NCBI GenBank assembly: GCA_018831195.1
Contig: JAHJDP010000100.1
Coordinates: 17,841 to 81,840 of the forward strand
DNA from: Candidatus Eisenbacteria bacterium
Lineage (GTDB): Bacteria; Eisenbacteria; RBG-16-71-46; CAIMUX01; JAHJDP01
Direction: 5' to 3'
DNA: 64,000 nt
A program made the translations under genes and the position numbers. Under the pieces are notes generated by a model. The model did not search any database. It saw only the letters and a program-made list of their open reading frames with translations, and was not told the origin of the DNA. Numbering within the stretch: the first letter of the stretch is position 1; each line of letters starts with the position of its first letter. Positions 34,524 to 43,514 of this stretch are shown one piece after another.

Positions 34524-35684
34524 ATGCGGGAAGAAAGACAGAATTTGTTGGTTCCTTTATCAGAGGTGATTTCATTACTTGCCGGGGTTTTGATCCTGGG
34601 AACAGCAGCTCTCGGCTTCTGCGGCTGCAGTAAGGGTCCTGAGGCCGGCACTGATTCGAAGAATCAGGCGGAGATCCCAAGAAATGTCCGGGTGCTGGAT
34701 TTGACCCCGTCATCCATGAATGAATATCTCACTCTCTCCGGTCCGACACGCCCGTTTCGCGGCACTGATCTCAGCGCTGAGGAGAGCGGGTCGGTCGAGG
34801 CCGTTCCATTCGATAAAGGATCGCGCGTCGACACCAGCGATGTTCTCATTCTGCTGGATCGCCGGCTGCTGGCCGCCGAGATGAAATCGGCGGATGCCGG
34901 ATTAACGTTGCGTTCGTATAACGAAGAACGCACACGGCAGTTGTACGAGGCTAATTCAGTCTCCAAGGCCGAGATGCTTCTGGCATCTACGCAGCTCTGG
35001 GAAGCAGAAGCAGCCGCGGCCGCTGCAAAAATCCGCTATGAGCGGGCGGCTATTAAATCCCCATTCCGCGGCGTCGTGACGGACCGGTATGTGGAATTGG
35101 GCCAGCTTGTCGTGCCCGGCATGCCGGTGGCCCGGGTTATCGATCCTTATATCTTGAAACTTGAGGGAGCGGTCTCTGAGCAGGAGATCCCATGGCTCAA
35201 GGAGGGCCGGCCGGCAGTTGTCACCTTCGACGGACTGGGCGAAACAGCCGAAGGATATCTCTATTGGGTCGGGTTTGAGGCGGATCCGATGACGGGCAAA
35301 TTCCAGGTCGAAATCCGGATCGACAATCCTGATTTAAAGATCCGGCCCGGTGTCATCGGCCGGGCGAAAATTCTGAAAACTCAACATAGGGATGTCCTAT
35401 CCATTCCGCGTGATGCCGTCGTGCAGCGGCCCAGCGGCTCCTATGCCTTTGTCGTAGAGAATGGCACCGCTATCCAGCGAGAGCTGAAACTTGGTCCTGA
35501 CCAAGGCCTAATGGTTATTGTCGACGACGGATTGAAACCCGGAGAAAAACTCATCGTCCGCGGCCAGCGCGACATTCATGACGGCTCCGCCGTCTTGATA
35601 AAAGAAGAAACGGAATCGATTGATGGAAGCATCGCCACCGATCCATTGATTGAGAAATTGGATCCGGGTGTCGCAATCCAGTAG
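34524..35684 (+). CDS. RND efflux periplasmic adaptor (membrane fusion protein)
   Basis: 386 residues. The N-terminus has a hydrophobic stretch ending in a Cys-rich GFCGCSKG that could be a lipoprotein site, though the lipobox is not ideal. Then comes the barrel/lipoyl half (GSVEAVPFDKGSRVDTSDVLILLD), a helical hairpin, the second lipoyl half (IKSPFRGVVTDRYVELGQLV) and the beta-barrel and membrane-proximal domains. It links the TolC-like channel and the RND pump in the periplasm. AAGGAG lies 6 bp before the ATG; the GTG 3 bp upstream is too close. Confidence 0.9.
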   Translation: MREERQNLLVPLSEVISLLAGVLILGTAALGFCGCSKGPEAGTDSKNQAEIPRNVRVLDLTPSSMNEYLTLSGPTRPFRGTDLSAEESGSVEAVPFDKGSRVDTSDVLILLDRRLLAAEMKSADAGLTLRSYNEERTRQLYEANSVSKAEMLLASTQLWEAEAAAAAAKIRYERAAIKSPFRGVVTDRYVELGQLVVPGMPVARVIDPYILKLEGAVSEQEIPWLKEGRPAVVTFDGLGETAEGYLYWVGFEADPMTGKFQVEIRIDNPDLKIRPGVIGRAKILKTQHRDVLSIPRDAVVQRPSGSYAFVVENGTAIQRELKLGPDQGLMVIVDDGLKPGEKLIVRGQRDIHDGSAVLIKEETESIDGSIATDPLIEKLDPGVAIQ

Positions 35685-35713
35685 CGGCGGCTTCATCTCG
35701 AGAAAGGCGACTG

Positions 35714-38700
35714 ATGAGAATCACCAACATCGCGATCGATCGCTCAATGACTATTTTCACAATGATGTTCATGGTCATCGTGATCGGGATTATCTCTTAT
35801 ATGAAGCTCCCCCGCGAGGCTTCCCCTGATGTTAAGATACCTTACATCATCATCACGGCACCCTACTTCGGAACAAGCCCCGAAGACATGGAGAATCTTG
35901 TTACAAGAAAACTGGAAACGCAGTTGAAAGGGCTTGCGGACCTGAAAGAGATGAGAAGCACCTCCTCGGAGGGGTATACAAGCATCGTTCTCGAATTCAC
36001 GACTGATGTCGAAATGAGTGATGCGCTGCAGAAGGTGCGTGACGCCGTTGAACTGGCCAAACCGGAACTCCCGCAGGATGTTCGTGACGATCTATCGATC
36101 AGGGAAATCAGCGCCTCCGATTGGCCGATCCTGCAAGTCACTCTCTCCGGCGATATCGATCCCATTAGACTCAAGCAAATCAGCGAAGATCTTCAAGATG
36201 AAATCGAGACGGTGGAAGGAGTCTTGAATGTCACGCTTGCGGGCGGCGTGGAACGGGAAGTTCGCGTTGACGTCGATCCTCAGAAAATGCGCTACTACGG
36301 ACTTAGTCTGCAGGATGTCATGGATGCCGTCAGCTTGGAGAACGTCACTTTCCCCGGCGGCGAAGTTTCGCTGGGAACCTATGACTACCAGGTCCGGGTC
36401 CCGGGGGAATTTGCATCGATAGAACAGATCCAGAATGTCCTGGTCAACCCGGCTTCATCAACACCTGTCTATCTCCGGGACATCGCAGACGTCGAATTGG
36501 GCATCAAGGACCGCGAAACGATATCCCGCCTTAATGGTGTGGATGCCATCACATTATCCGTCACAAAGCGAACCGGGGAAAATATCCTTCGCATCGCCAA
36601 GGAAATCCACAAGATTGTCGATGAGTTTGAGCTATCGCTGCCCAAGCACTCAACCATCACAATAACCGGCGATGTATCGGTCTATATTCGGGATATGGTC
36701 AGCGAACTCGAGAATAATATCCTCAGCGGCTTGGTGCTTGTCGTTCTTGTACTTTTCATGTTCTTAGGATGGACCAACTCATTCTTTATCGGTTCAGCGA
36801 TTCCCTTTTCAATGTTTCTCTCTTTTATTGTTCTGAGAATTCTTAATTACACATTAAATATCGTTGTGCTTTTTTCCCTCATCCTCGCATTGGGGATGCT
36901 GGTGGATAATGCCATCGTTATCGTAGAGAATATTTTCCGCTTCCGTGTTCAAGGAAAAGGAAAAATCGAGGCGGCCAAAGAAGCGACACAACAGGTCGCC
37001 GGGCCCGTACTGGCATCAACCCTCACGACAGTCTGCGCCTTTGCTCCCCTTGTCTTTTGGCCTGGCATCATGGGCGGATTTATGAAATATCTGCCGGTCA
37101 CCGTCATCATCACATTGGTCTCTTCGCTCCTTGTGGCCCTGGTCATTAATCCCGTGCTTTGCTCGAATTTCATGCGTGTGCCGCAGAACGCAGGGACTCA
37201 ACGGCGGATAGGGGACCGTTTCATCGCCTGGGGCATGAAATCTTATGTGCCGACCATCTCCTGGGCGTTAAGGCATCGCGCCATGACCCTCCTCGGCGCC
37301 TTTGCGATGCTCATTGTGGTCATGGCATTGTTCATGAAGTTCAATTCCGGCATTGAACTATTTCCCGATACCGATCCGACCTTTGCCTTTGTCTCCGTCG
37401 AAGCCCCCAGTGGAACCCGAATCGAAGTCAGCGATGCCTACGCCAAACAGATTGAAACTGATGTCGCGAAGGTTCCCGAATTAAAAACGTACGTTGCTAA
37501 TGTGGGCACCGGCAGAGGTGGATCCGGTGGAAGCACGCCCCACCTGACCACGGTAAATCTGGAATTCTTGAAATCCGAGTATCGCAAACTTTCGTCCAGA
37601 ACATCCCTGGAGGAATTGCGTCAAACCCTCGCCTCCTTCACCGGCGCCAAGCTCACTATTGATAAGGAAGAAGAAGGCCCACCGACCGGCAAGCCGGTCA
37701 CGATCGAGATCTCGGGCGATGTCTTCTCAACGCTTGGTGGATTGGTCGATCAAGTTAAGGACAAGATCAGGGATGTCCCCGGCCTCGTTGACCTGCAGGA
37801 CGACTATGATCGCGGCCGGCCTGAGATACAGATCCGGCCCAATCTCGAGAAGGCCGCCCGCCTCGGAATACGGACGATTGATTTGGCGAGTATGATTCGG
37901 ACAGCGGTTCACGGGCAGGATGTGTCAAAATATCGTGTGGGTGAAGATGAGTATGACATTGTCATCCGCCTTTCTGAAAACGCCAGGAAAAGCATCGAAG
38001 ATCTTGAAGACTTCACCGTATTCTATGAAGGAAATCATATCCCCATCACAGCATTTGCGGATATCAGCTATGGTGCCGGGTTCGGCGCGATCCAACGGAT
38101 CGAAGGGAAAAGAACGGTCACCGTCTCGGCGGATGCCGCCGCGGGATTCAATTCAACGGCGGTTTTGGGTGTGGTCCGGAGCCGGCTGGCCGATTTTCAA
38201 TTGCCCCCCGGGTACAGCATTTCGTATACCGGCGAAACCGAAGATCAGGATGAGGCGATCGCTTTTCTCAGCGACGCCTTTGGTATCGCCATCATGTTGA
38301 TTATGCTGGTGCTCATTTCACAATTCACATCGATCCTTGTGCCTATTGTGATTATAACCAGCGTGATCCTGTCCCTGATCGGTGTCTTGTCGGGACTCAT
38401 GGTCATGCGCACACCCTTTGGGATTATCATGACCGGTGTCGGTGTCATTTCGCTTGCCGGTGTGGTGGTGAACAACGCGATTGTGTTGCTCGATTATGTT
38501 ATAAAATTACGCACTGAAGGCATGGAGAAGATAGAGGCGATCATCACGGCGGGCCGCACACGCTTTCGCCCCGTCATTTTAACCGCCGTTACAACCATTC
38601 TCGGGCTGATCCCGCTGACAACCGGGTTTTCCATCAACTTCGGCCGTCTCTTCCACGGCCATTTCAGGCATGCCTTCATTGTCGGTGGCGAATCGAGCCA

Positions 38701-38881
38701 ATGGTGGGGGCCGATGGGAACCGCTGTCATTTGGGGGCTGGCGGTGGCGACATTTCTCACCCTCATTGTCGTTCCCGTTATGTATGCTTCGATCGACTCG
38801 GTCAAATCCGGGTTCAAGCGGCCCTTCCAGTTCATCTTTATCGGCCTGCCAAGACGTCTCTTCATGGGACGCAAGGCCTAA
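35714..38881 (+). CDS. RND-superfamily efflux pump (inner-membrane transporter)
   Basis: 1055 residues, the usual size of an AcrB-type proton-driven pump. TM1 (AIDRSMTIFTMMFMVIVIGI), the porter domains, and two sets of six TM helices are seen. The TM4 motif GMLVDNAIVIVENI keeps one Asp of the proton relay (VDN rather than the VDD of AcrB), as in many environmental RND pumps. The C-terminal half repeats GVISLAGVVVNNAIVLLDYV. Substrate is not predictable. It is the third gene of a TolC-adaptor-pump operon and is terminated by a hairpin (38906-38932). Confidence 0.92.
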   Translation: MRITNIAIDRSMTIFTMMFMVIVIGIISYMKLPREASPDVKIPYIIITAPYFGTSPEDMENLVTRKLETQLKGLADLKEMRSTSSEGYTSIVLEFTTDVEMSDALQKVRDAVELAKPELPQDVRDDLSIREISASDWPILQVTLSGDIDPIRLKQISEDLQDEIETVEGVLNVTLAGGVEREVRVDVDPQKMRYYGLSLQDVMDAVSLENVTFPGGEVSLGTYDYQVRVPGEFASIEQIQNVLVNPASSTPVYLRDIADVELGIKDRETISRLNGVDAITLSVTKRTGENILRIAKEIHKIVDEFELSLPKHSTITITGDVSVYIRDMVSELENNILSGLVLVVLVLFMFLGWTNSFFIGSAIPFSMFLSFIVLRILNYTLNIVVLFSLILALGMLVDNAIVIVENIFRFRVQGKGKIEAAKEATQQVAGPVLASTLTTVCAFAPLVFWPGIMGGFMKYLPVTVIITLVSSLLVALVINPVLCSNFMRVPQNAGTQRRIGDRFIAWGMKSYVPTISWALRHRAMTLLGAFAMLIVVMALFMKFNSGIELFPDTDPTFAFVSVEAPSGTRIEVSDAYAKQIETDVAKVPELKTYVANVGTGRGGSGGSTPHLTTVNLEFLKSEYRKLSSRTSLEELRQTLASFTGAKLTIDKEEEGPPTGKPVTIEISGDVFSTLGGLVDQVKDKIRDVPGLVDLQDDYDRGRPEIQIRPNLEKAARLGIRTIDLASMIRTAVHGQDVSKYRVGEDEYDIVIRLSENARKSIEDLEDFTVFYEGNHIPITAFADISYGAGFGAIQRIEGKRTVTVSADAAAGFNSTAVLGVVRSRLADFQLPPGYSISYTGETEDQDEAIAFLSDAFGIAIMLIMLVLISQFTSILVPIVIITSVILSLIGVLSGLMVMRTPFGIIMTGVGVISLAGVVVNNAIVLLDYVIKLRTEGMEKIEAIITAGRTRFRPVILTAVTTILGLIPLTTGFSINFGRLFHGHFRHAFIVGGESSQWWGPMGTAVIWGLAVATFLTLIVVPVMYASIDSVKSGFKRPFQFIFIGLPRRLFMGRKA

Positions 38882-38905
38882 GAGACGCCACTCCGCACTA
38901 CCGAG

Positions 38906-38932
38906 CGGCGATGTGACGCTCTCACATCGCCG
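38906..38932. terminator. Stem-loop between convergent RND pump and acyl-CoA synthetase genes
   Basis: CGGCGATGTGA (38906-38916) pairs perfectly with TCACATCGCCG (38922-38932), an 11-bp stem with a 5-base loop. Only a short GTTT follows on plus. It lies between two convergent stop codons (38881 and 38937) and probably works as a bidirectional terminator. Confidence 0.65.
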
Positions 38933-38936
38933 TTTC

Positions 38937-41078
38937 CTACGAACGCCTTCGGCGCTTTTGCTTTTTTACGGACGTTCCGAGGGGGCCGTACCGGTTCCAG
39001 ATATCCAGTGCGATCGCCAGGGGCTTAATCATCGGCACGGTATATGTCGGGAAATTGTGATCGCTGAGATAGGTCCGTGTATTCCATACATGCTGGGAGA
39101 ACCCGCGGGGAGATAGAATCAGCGGCTTTTTAAACTCGCTCTGAATCTCCACCAACCGTTCTGCGATATACTCGGAGAGATAAGGGACTTGGAAATAGGC
39201 GGCGACAACCAGGATGTCGGTGTTTGGATCATCGTTGAGTGTCAACAAGGCCTCAAGCAGCATATCATCATCACTGTCACCAAAGAGATCGACGGGGTTT
39301 TCAGTGATCTGCTTGCGGATCGCCTGCTTCTCCTTCGGGCTGGCCGCTCTGACCTTCCGATCGAGGAGCTTTGCGAGTTTTGTTTTAGTTTCCGGCGCAA
39401 ACTCAGCAAGCTGCAATCCCTCTTCCGTAATCTGATCAGCGAGAAGAATCGCGGCGCCTCCACCAACGCTGACAACCGCGACCCGGTTCCCCTTGGCCGG
39501 CGGCTGTGTGCTGAGAATCGAGAGGACATTGATCAAAAGCTTGGGATCCTCTGTCAACTCCTCGATCAACACAATCCCCGCCTGTTCACAGGCCGCCTTG
39601 AAGGCGTCGAAGCTCCCAGCCAGCGAAGCGGTATGCGACATTGTCTTCGCAGCGCCTCCGGCGATCCCTCCCTTGATAACTACAACCGGTTTCTTTTTGG
39701 TGACTGCTTTGCTGACTTCCATAAATTGCAATCCGTTGCGCAATCCCTCGAGATAGATCGCGATAACATTGATATCAGGATCGTTACCCATGTGCGCCAG
39801 CAGCTCACCAACAGAAACCCCCGAGGAATTACCGATGGAAACCCACTTTCCCACGGAAAGATTGTCACCGTCGAGCATCTCCATCAGCTCAAGACCGATT
39901 CCGCCGCTTTGTGAGATGACGCCGAGCCCGCTTGGTTTGGTCTGCATCGCCGTGCGGCGCTCGGGGATAAAGAGCGTGTTCAGGCCGGAATGGTTGTCGA
40001 TCACACCGAGGCAATTCGGCCCTATATATACGACCTGGTGTTTTTGTGCAATGCGCACAAGTTTCTGTTCCAGATCTTTATGGCCGCTCTCCGCGAACCC
40101 ATCACTGATGATGATGGCGCCGCGGCCGCCGCACTCACAAAACTCTTTGAATGTGGCGACGGTCGTTTCAGGAGCCAGCGCAAAAACACCAAGATCGGGG
40201 GTTTTGGGCAGCTTTGCTATTGAGGGATAGCATTTCAGCCCCAGCAGTGACTCACGGTGCGGATTGATAGGATAGAGATTGGGGATTCGGCGCGAGTTTT
40301 TTAGAATAATCCCGCCAATCGAACCCGGCCGGGAAGCCCCCACAACGGCTACGGAATGTGGCGCAAAAATCGATTCCAGACTCTTCATTCTTTCATACGA
40401 GAGATCGGTTGCCCTCGGATGCGTTACCGGATCGCCGACAATCACGCGCGCGTCGACAAGCGCAATGCCCTTTTCGTATACGATGACGGGGTTCAGATCG
40501 AGTTCGTTAATATCGGGGCGCTTATCCATCATGCGGGAAACCTTGATCACAAGGTCAACCACCGCCTTGCGATCCAATGCCGGCCCCCGGAAACCATCGA
40601 GAACCTTGCCGGCCTTCGTCTTTGAAAGCATCCGCTCAACATCTTCACGCGAGAGAACACCGACCCCGGGCGCCGTATCCCTCCAGAGCTCTACAAAACG
40701 GCCGCCGTGGCCGACCATGGCCACCGGGCCGAAGACAGGATCCTGTTTTGCGCCGACCAGCATTTCAAAACCGCGGGGCGCCATCGTCTGAATCAGAACA
40801 TTCACATCGCCTTTGACACCGGCCTTTCGCGCATTCTTCACGACCAAGTCAAAAGACTCGCCGACACCCTCCGCATTGGCAACATCCAAAAACACCACGC
40901 CGACATCTGTTTTGTGTATGATTTCGGGAGTACAGACCTTCACAACAACTGGATATCCCATATCAAAGGCGGCGGCGACGGCGCCCTTGCGGGTCGTGAC
41001 GATCTTCCCCAAAATCGGGATCTCGTAAAATTTCAGCGTTTCAACGGTATCTGCAAAATTCAACTGCCGGCTGTCCAT
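38937..41078 (-). CDS. ADP-forming acyl-CoA synthetase (acetate-CoA ligase type)
   Basis: 713 residues with the ATP-grasp (beta) half first and the CoA-binding/ligase (alpha) half second. ATP-grasp residues ~1-225: GYPVVVKVCTPEIIHKTDVG, MVGHGGRFVELWRD, ELDLNPVIV. CoA-binding domain from ~235: SVAVVGASRPGSIGG. Succinyl-CoA-ligase-like domain: GLGVISQSGGIGLELMEM and the catalytic-type His482 in TMSHTASLAG. The enzyme interconverts acyl-CoA + ADP + Pi and acid + ATP, used for energy conservation in acetate formation. GAAGGTGG lies before the ATG. It lies downstream of the T6SS cluster on the same strand but has its own -10 box (41148-41153). Confidence 0.92.
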   Translation of the reverse strand: MDSRQLNFADTVETLKFYEIPILGKIVTTRKGAVAAAFDMGYPVVVKVCTPEIIHKTDVGVVFLDVANAEGVGESFDLVVKNARKAGVKGDVNVLIQTMAPRGFEMLVGAKQDPVFGPVAMVGHGGRFVELWRDTAPGVGVLSREDVERMLSKTKAGKVLDGFRGPALDRKAVVDLVIKVSRMMDKRPDINELDLNPVIVYEKGIALVDARVIVGDPVTHPRATDLSYERMKSLESIFAPHSVAVVGASRPGSIGGIILKNSRRIPNLYPINPHRESLLGLKCYPSIAKLPKTPDLGVFALAPETTVATFKEFCECGGRGAIIISDGFAESGHKDLEQKLVRIAQKHQVVYIGPNCLGVIDNHSGLNTLFIPERRTAMQTKPSGLGVISQSGGIGLELMEMLDGDNLSVGKWVSIGNSSGVSVGELLAHMGNDPDINVIAIYLEGLRNGLQFMEVSKAVTKKKPVVVIKGGIAGGAAKTMSHTASLAGSFDAFKAACEQAGIVLIEELTEDPKLLINVLSILSTQPPAKGNRVAVVSVGGGAAILLADQITEEGLQLAEFAPETKTKLAKLLDRKVRAASPKEKQAIRKQITENPVDLFGDSDDDMLLEALLTLNDDPNTDILVVAAYFQVPYLSEYIAERLVEIQSEFKKPLILSPRGFSQHVWNTRTYLSDHNFPTYTVPMIKPLAIALDIWNRYGPLGTSVKKQKRRRRS

Positions 41079-41147
41079 TATTCCACCTTCCCGTATGAAG
41101 TGATGAATCGAGAAACTACCGGCCTCTGGCGAGACGGCAGATTTTTG

Positions 41148-41153
41148 ATTATA
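41148..41153 (-). promoter_or_regulatory. Consensus -10 box upstream of acyl-CoA synthetase
   Basis: TATAAT on the minus strand, 70 bp upstream of the start codon. The -35 region is poor (CCAAAT at 17-bp spacing), so activation by a regulator is possible. Confidence 0.4.
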
Positions 41154-41233
41154 ATAAAGTCCCTCTTAAGATTTGGGTATTGTTTCATTTTTCGATGAAA
41201 AGCGCAAACGTCGCGGGCGTGAGCCCCGTTGCT

Positions 41234-41644
41234 CTACGGCATAATAAGAACCTTTGTTTGACTGGGGGCGATCTGTGCGCCGGCCGGCATATTAGCGTTC
41301 GTTCCATTGTGCGCCGTCATCGACCCGAGAAAAATCGCCTTCTGGCCCTCGAATTTCACTTTCGAGCTGCCCATTTTGAAAGTGACCTTGTTCATATTGA
41401 CATTGGAAACCATCCCTCCAATGGTTCCCGCTTCATCCCCCTGCGACTGGGGTATCTCTGACTTTAAGATCACACCTTCTTTACCGACCAGCTTGACCTT
41501 TGCCGAAGTATCTTTCGCCTGGGGAACCATCCCAAAATTCGGATAGGGAATCGGAACAAAGGGCGCGGGCGGCGCTGGAGTTTTACAAACATCTGGAAAG
41601 GCGAAACATTGTCCGCCGCCTTTTGTCGATGCAGGTATACACAT
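41234..41644 (-). CDS. DUF4150 / PAAR-like T6SS spike-tip protein
   Basis: 136 residues. Glycine/proline-rich N-terminus (CIPASTKGGGQCFAFPDVCKTP, in which a short piece CKTPAPPAPFVPIPYPN is the hallmark), with KVLIMP at the end. It matches DUF4150 PAAR-like proteins that sharpen the VgrG spike and carry effectors. The start at 41644 has AGAAGGAG 8 bp upstream; a longer frame to 41665 does not. It is the last gene of the T6SS cluster and follows DUF3540 by 13 bp, as in related clusters. No toxin domain is attached. Confidence 0.8.
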   Translation of the reverse strand: MCIPASTKGGGQCFAFPDVCKTPAPPAPFVPIPYPNFGMVPQAKDTSAKVKLVGKEGVILKSEIPQSQGDEAGTIGGMVSNVNMNKVTFKMGSSKVKFEGQKAIFLGSMTAHNGTNANMPAGAQIAPSQTKVLIMP

Positions 41645-41657
41645 GGTGCAACTCCTT

Positions 41658-42263
41658 CTACCCAAGGTGGATTTTTTCGCCCTTGATCTTACAATCCGTA
41701 TCCGCCTTCATGTAAATACGATGGCTTTTGAGCTGAGAACTCCCGGCGACAAGAGTGCGCATCCGGCCGGCCTTCATCTGAATGAGACCCGAGACCCTCG
41801 TGCAGACTGTCTCCGACTTCTCGACAACCTCTCTTGCCAGCCGCTCCAGTCGTCCGACAACAACGCGTGCCGTCTTTAATGACGCGGTAAAGGACCCTCC
41901 GGTGAAGGTCGTTTCTTCAATCTGATACCGGGCCAATTTTGCGTTGATAGCAACCTCTTCGCCCTCCAGGCTCACCACACCGCTGCTTCTTAGGCGGATA
42001 TCGCCATGTTTGGCAACGAGTTCTAGGTCCCCTTGCTCCACCGTGAGGCGGCTCTTGCCGGTCGCCGGATCGTATTCAAAGATGAGATCCCCTCTTCTGT
42101 CGACAATTTGGAGTGTTTCGCCGTCGCCGGTGCCGGCGCGTCTCGCCATTGCGCCGTCCAAGGTCCTAAGTTCGACGTCCGGGCGGTTCCAATCCAGAGC
42201 TCGATCTGTGCTCTGACCTGATTTGTTTGCTTTGGTTCCTATATCATCCAACACGGGCAGCAT
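41658..42263 (-). CDS. DUF3540-family T6SS-associated protein
   Basis: 201 residues. Residues ~45-110 hold an OB/beta region (LQIVDRRGDLIFEYDPATGK, then LELVAKHGDIRLRSSGVVSL) and the rest is repetitive beta (KAGRMRTLVAGSSQLKSHRI). This is DUF3540, a family repeatedly found next to DUF2169 and DUF4150 genes in T6SS loci; its role is unknown. Two ATGs in a row (42266, 42263) follow GGGAGG; the second has the better spacing. Confidence 0.75.
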   Translation of the reverse strand: MLPVLDDIGTKANKSGQSTDRALDWNRPDVELRTLDGAMARRAGTGDGETLQIVDRRGDLIFEYDPATGKSRLTVEQGDLELVAKHGDIRLRSSGVVSLEGEEVAINAKLARYQIEETTFTGGSFTASLKTARVVVGRLERLAREVVEKSETVCTRVSGLIQMKAGRMRTLVAGSSQLKSHRIYMKADTDCKIKGEKIHLG

Positions 42264-42307
42264 CATGACCTCCCGGCCAAATTAGTACAACGGGTCCGAA
42301 GTCATCA

Positions 42308-43510
42308 TCACTTCGGCGCCTTCCAATCCTCGGCTTCCGCAAGATCCTTATCAGTAGATCTTGCATTCTTCTTATTCGCGCCTTTCCAAACAGCATTCTT
42401 ATCATCGATCCGGTGCAAGACCGCCTGCGTCAGATCCGCATCCGTAAAGTCAGCGCCCTGCACATTCGCATGGGAGAACAAGGAGAACGGAATCGATGCC
42501 TTTCGGAAAACGGCTCTCGCGCAATCCGCCTTGCTCAACTCAACGCGATCCATGCGGGCATTCGTGAAATTCGCACTTTTTAGATCCGCCTTCTCAAAAC
42601 AGGAGCATCTGAGGTCGGCGCCGGTAAAGTCCGCGCTGCTGATGATGCACTCTGTGAAATCCGCCGTCTTACAGGCGGCTTTCTGAAATTTCGCATTTGT
42701 GAGATCGGCCCCTGAAAATTTAACCTGCGAACACTCCGATTCACTGAGATTTACATTTCCCAAATTGGACTTCGCAAGATCAGAATCGGTGAATCGACAT
42801 CTCTGAAGATCCAATCCTTCGAGATTGGCGGATTCAAGATTGCACAATTGGAAAATCGATTCCTTAATGCTGGAGGAGGTCAGATCGGCGCTCTCCAAAT
42901 CAACCTGCAAAAAAGTCGCCTTTTCGATTCTGGCGCCATCGAGCAGGCAACCGACCATCTCACATCCCTCAAGGTTTGTTTCTACAAACTTGGCTCGTGT
43001 GAGATCCGCTTTTGTAAGGATCGAGTTTTTCAAATTGGCTTGGTTGAGGTCGGCGCCCTGAAGATCCGCCCCTTCAAGATCGGTATCGATGATCTGCGTA
43101 CCAGATAAATTTGCTGTCTTTAGATTGACATTCGCCAACGCCGCTCCCCTGAGAACCGCCCCGCTCAGATCGCAACCTTCCAAAGAAGAAGTTTCAAACT
43201 CCGTCCCATGAAGATTGGCCCCGCTGAGTATCGCTTCACTTAAATCTGAGCCCAAAAACCGCGCCTCTTCAAGGTTGGCCGCATCACATCGTGCGGCCGT
43301 CAAATTACAATCCCGGAAGATTGTATCCTTGAGGTTTGCGCCTGTAAGTTGCGCCCCTTGAAAATTGATTTTTTCAAAAGAGGCGTCAAAGAAATCGGCA
43401 TTCTTGAGATCGGATTCGCTGAGATCCAGCGCCACCAGGCGAATGCCCTCAAGCGATTCTCCGGCGGCGATCTTTTCAAGAACCGCCTCTCTTGATTCAA
43501 GTGTATCCAT
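42308..43510 (-). CDS. Pentapeptide-repeat protein of the T6SS cluster
   Basis: 400 residues, of which ~20-380 are uninterrupted A(D/N)LxX-type pentapeptide repeats (ADLQGADLNQANL, SADFTGADLRCS and similar). Such repeats fold as a right-handed quadrilateral beta-helix. No enzymatic domain is seen. It follows the DUF2169-pentapeptide gene by 4 bp, so the two products may interact or one may be a simpler copy of the other's tail. Pentapeptide proteins in T6SS clusters may serve as structural adaptors; the function is not established. The repetitive sequence makes assembly errors possible. Confidence 0.88.
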   Translation of the reverse strand: MDTLESREAVLEKIAAGESLEGIRLVALDLSESDLKNADFFDASFEKINFQGAQLTGANLKDTIFRDCNLTAARCDAANLEEARFLGSDLSEAILSGANLHGTEFETSSLEGCDLSGAVLRGAALANVNLKTANLSGTQIIDTDLEGADLQGADLNQANLKNSILTKADLTRAKFVETNLEGCEMVGCLLDGARIEKATFLQVDLESADLTSSSIKESIFQLCNLESANLEGLDLQRCRFTDSDLAKSNLGNVNLSESECSQVKFSGADLTNAKFQKAACKTADFTECIISSADFTGADLRCSCFEKADLKSANFTNARMDRVELSKADCARAVFRKASIPFSLFSHANVQGADFTDADLTQAVLHRIDDKNAVWKGANKKNARSTDKDLAEAEDWKAPK

Positions 43511-43514
43511 AGTC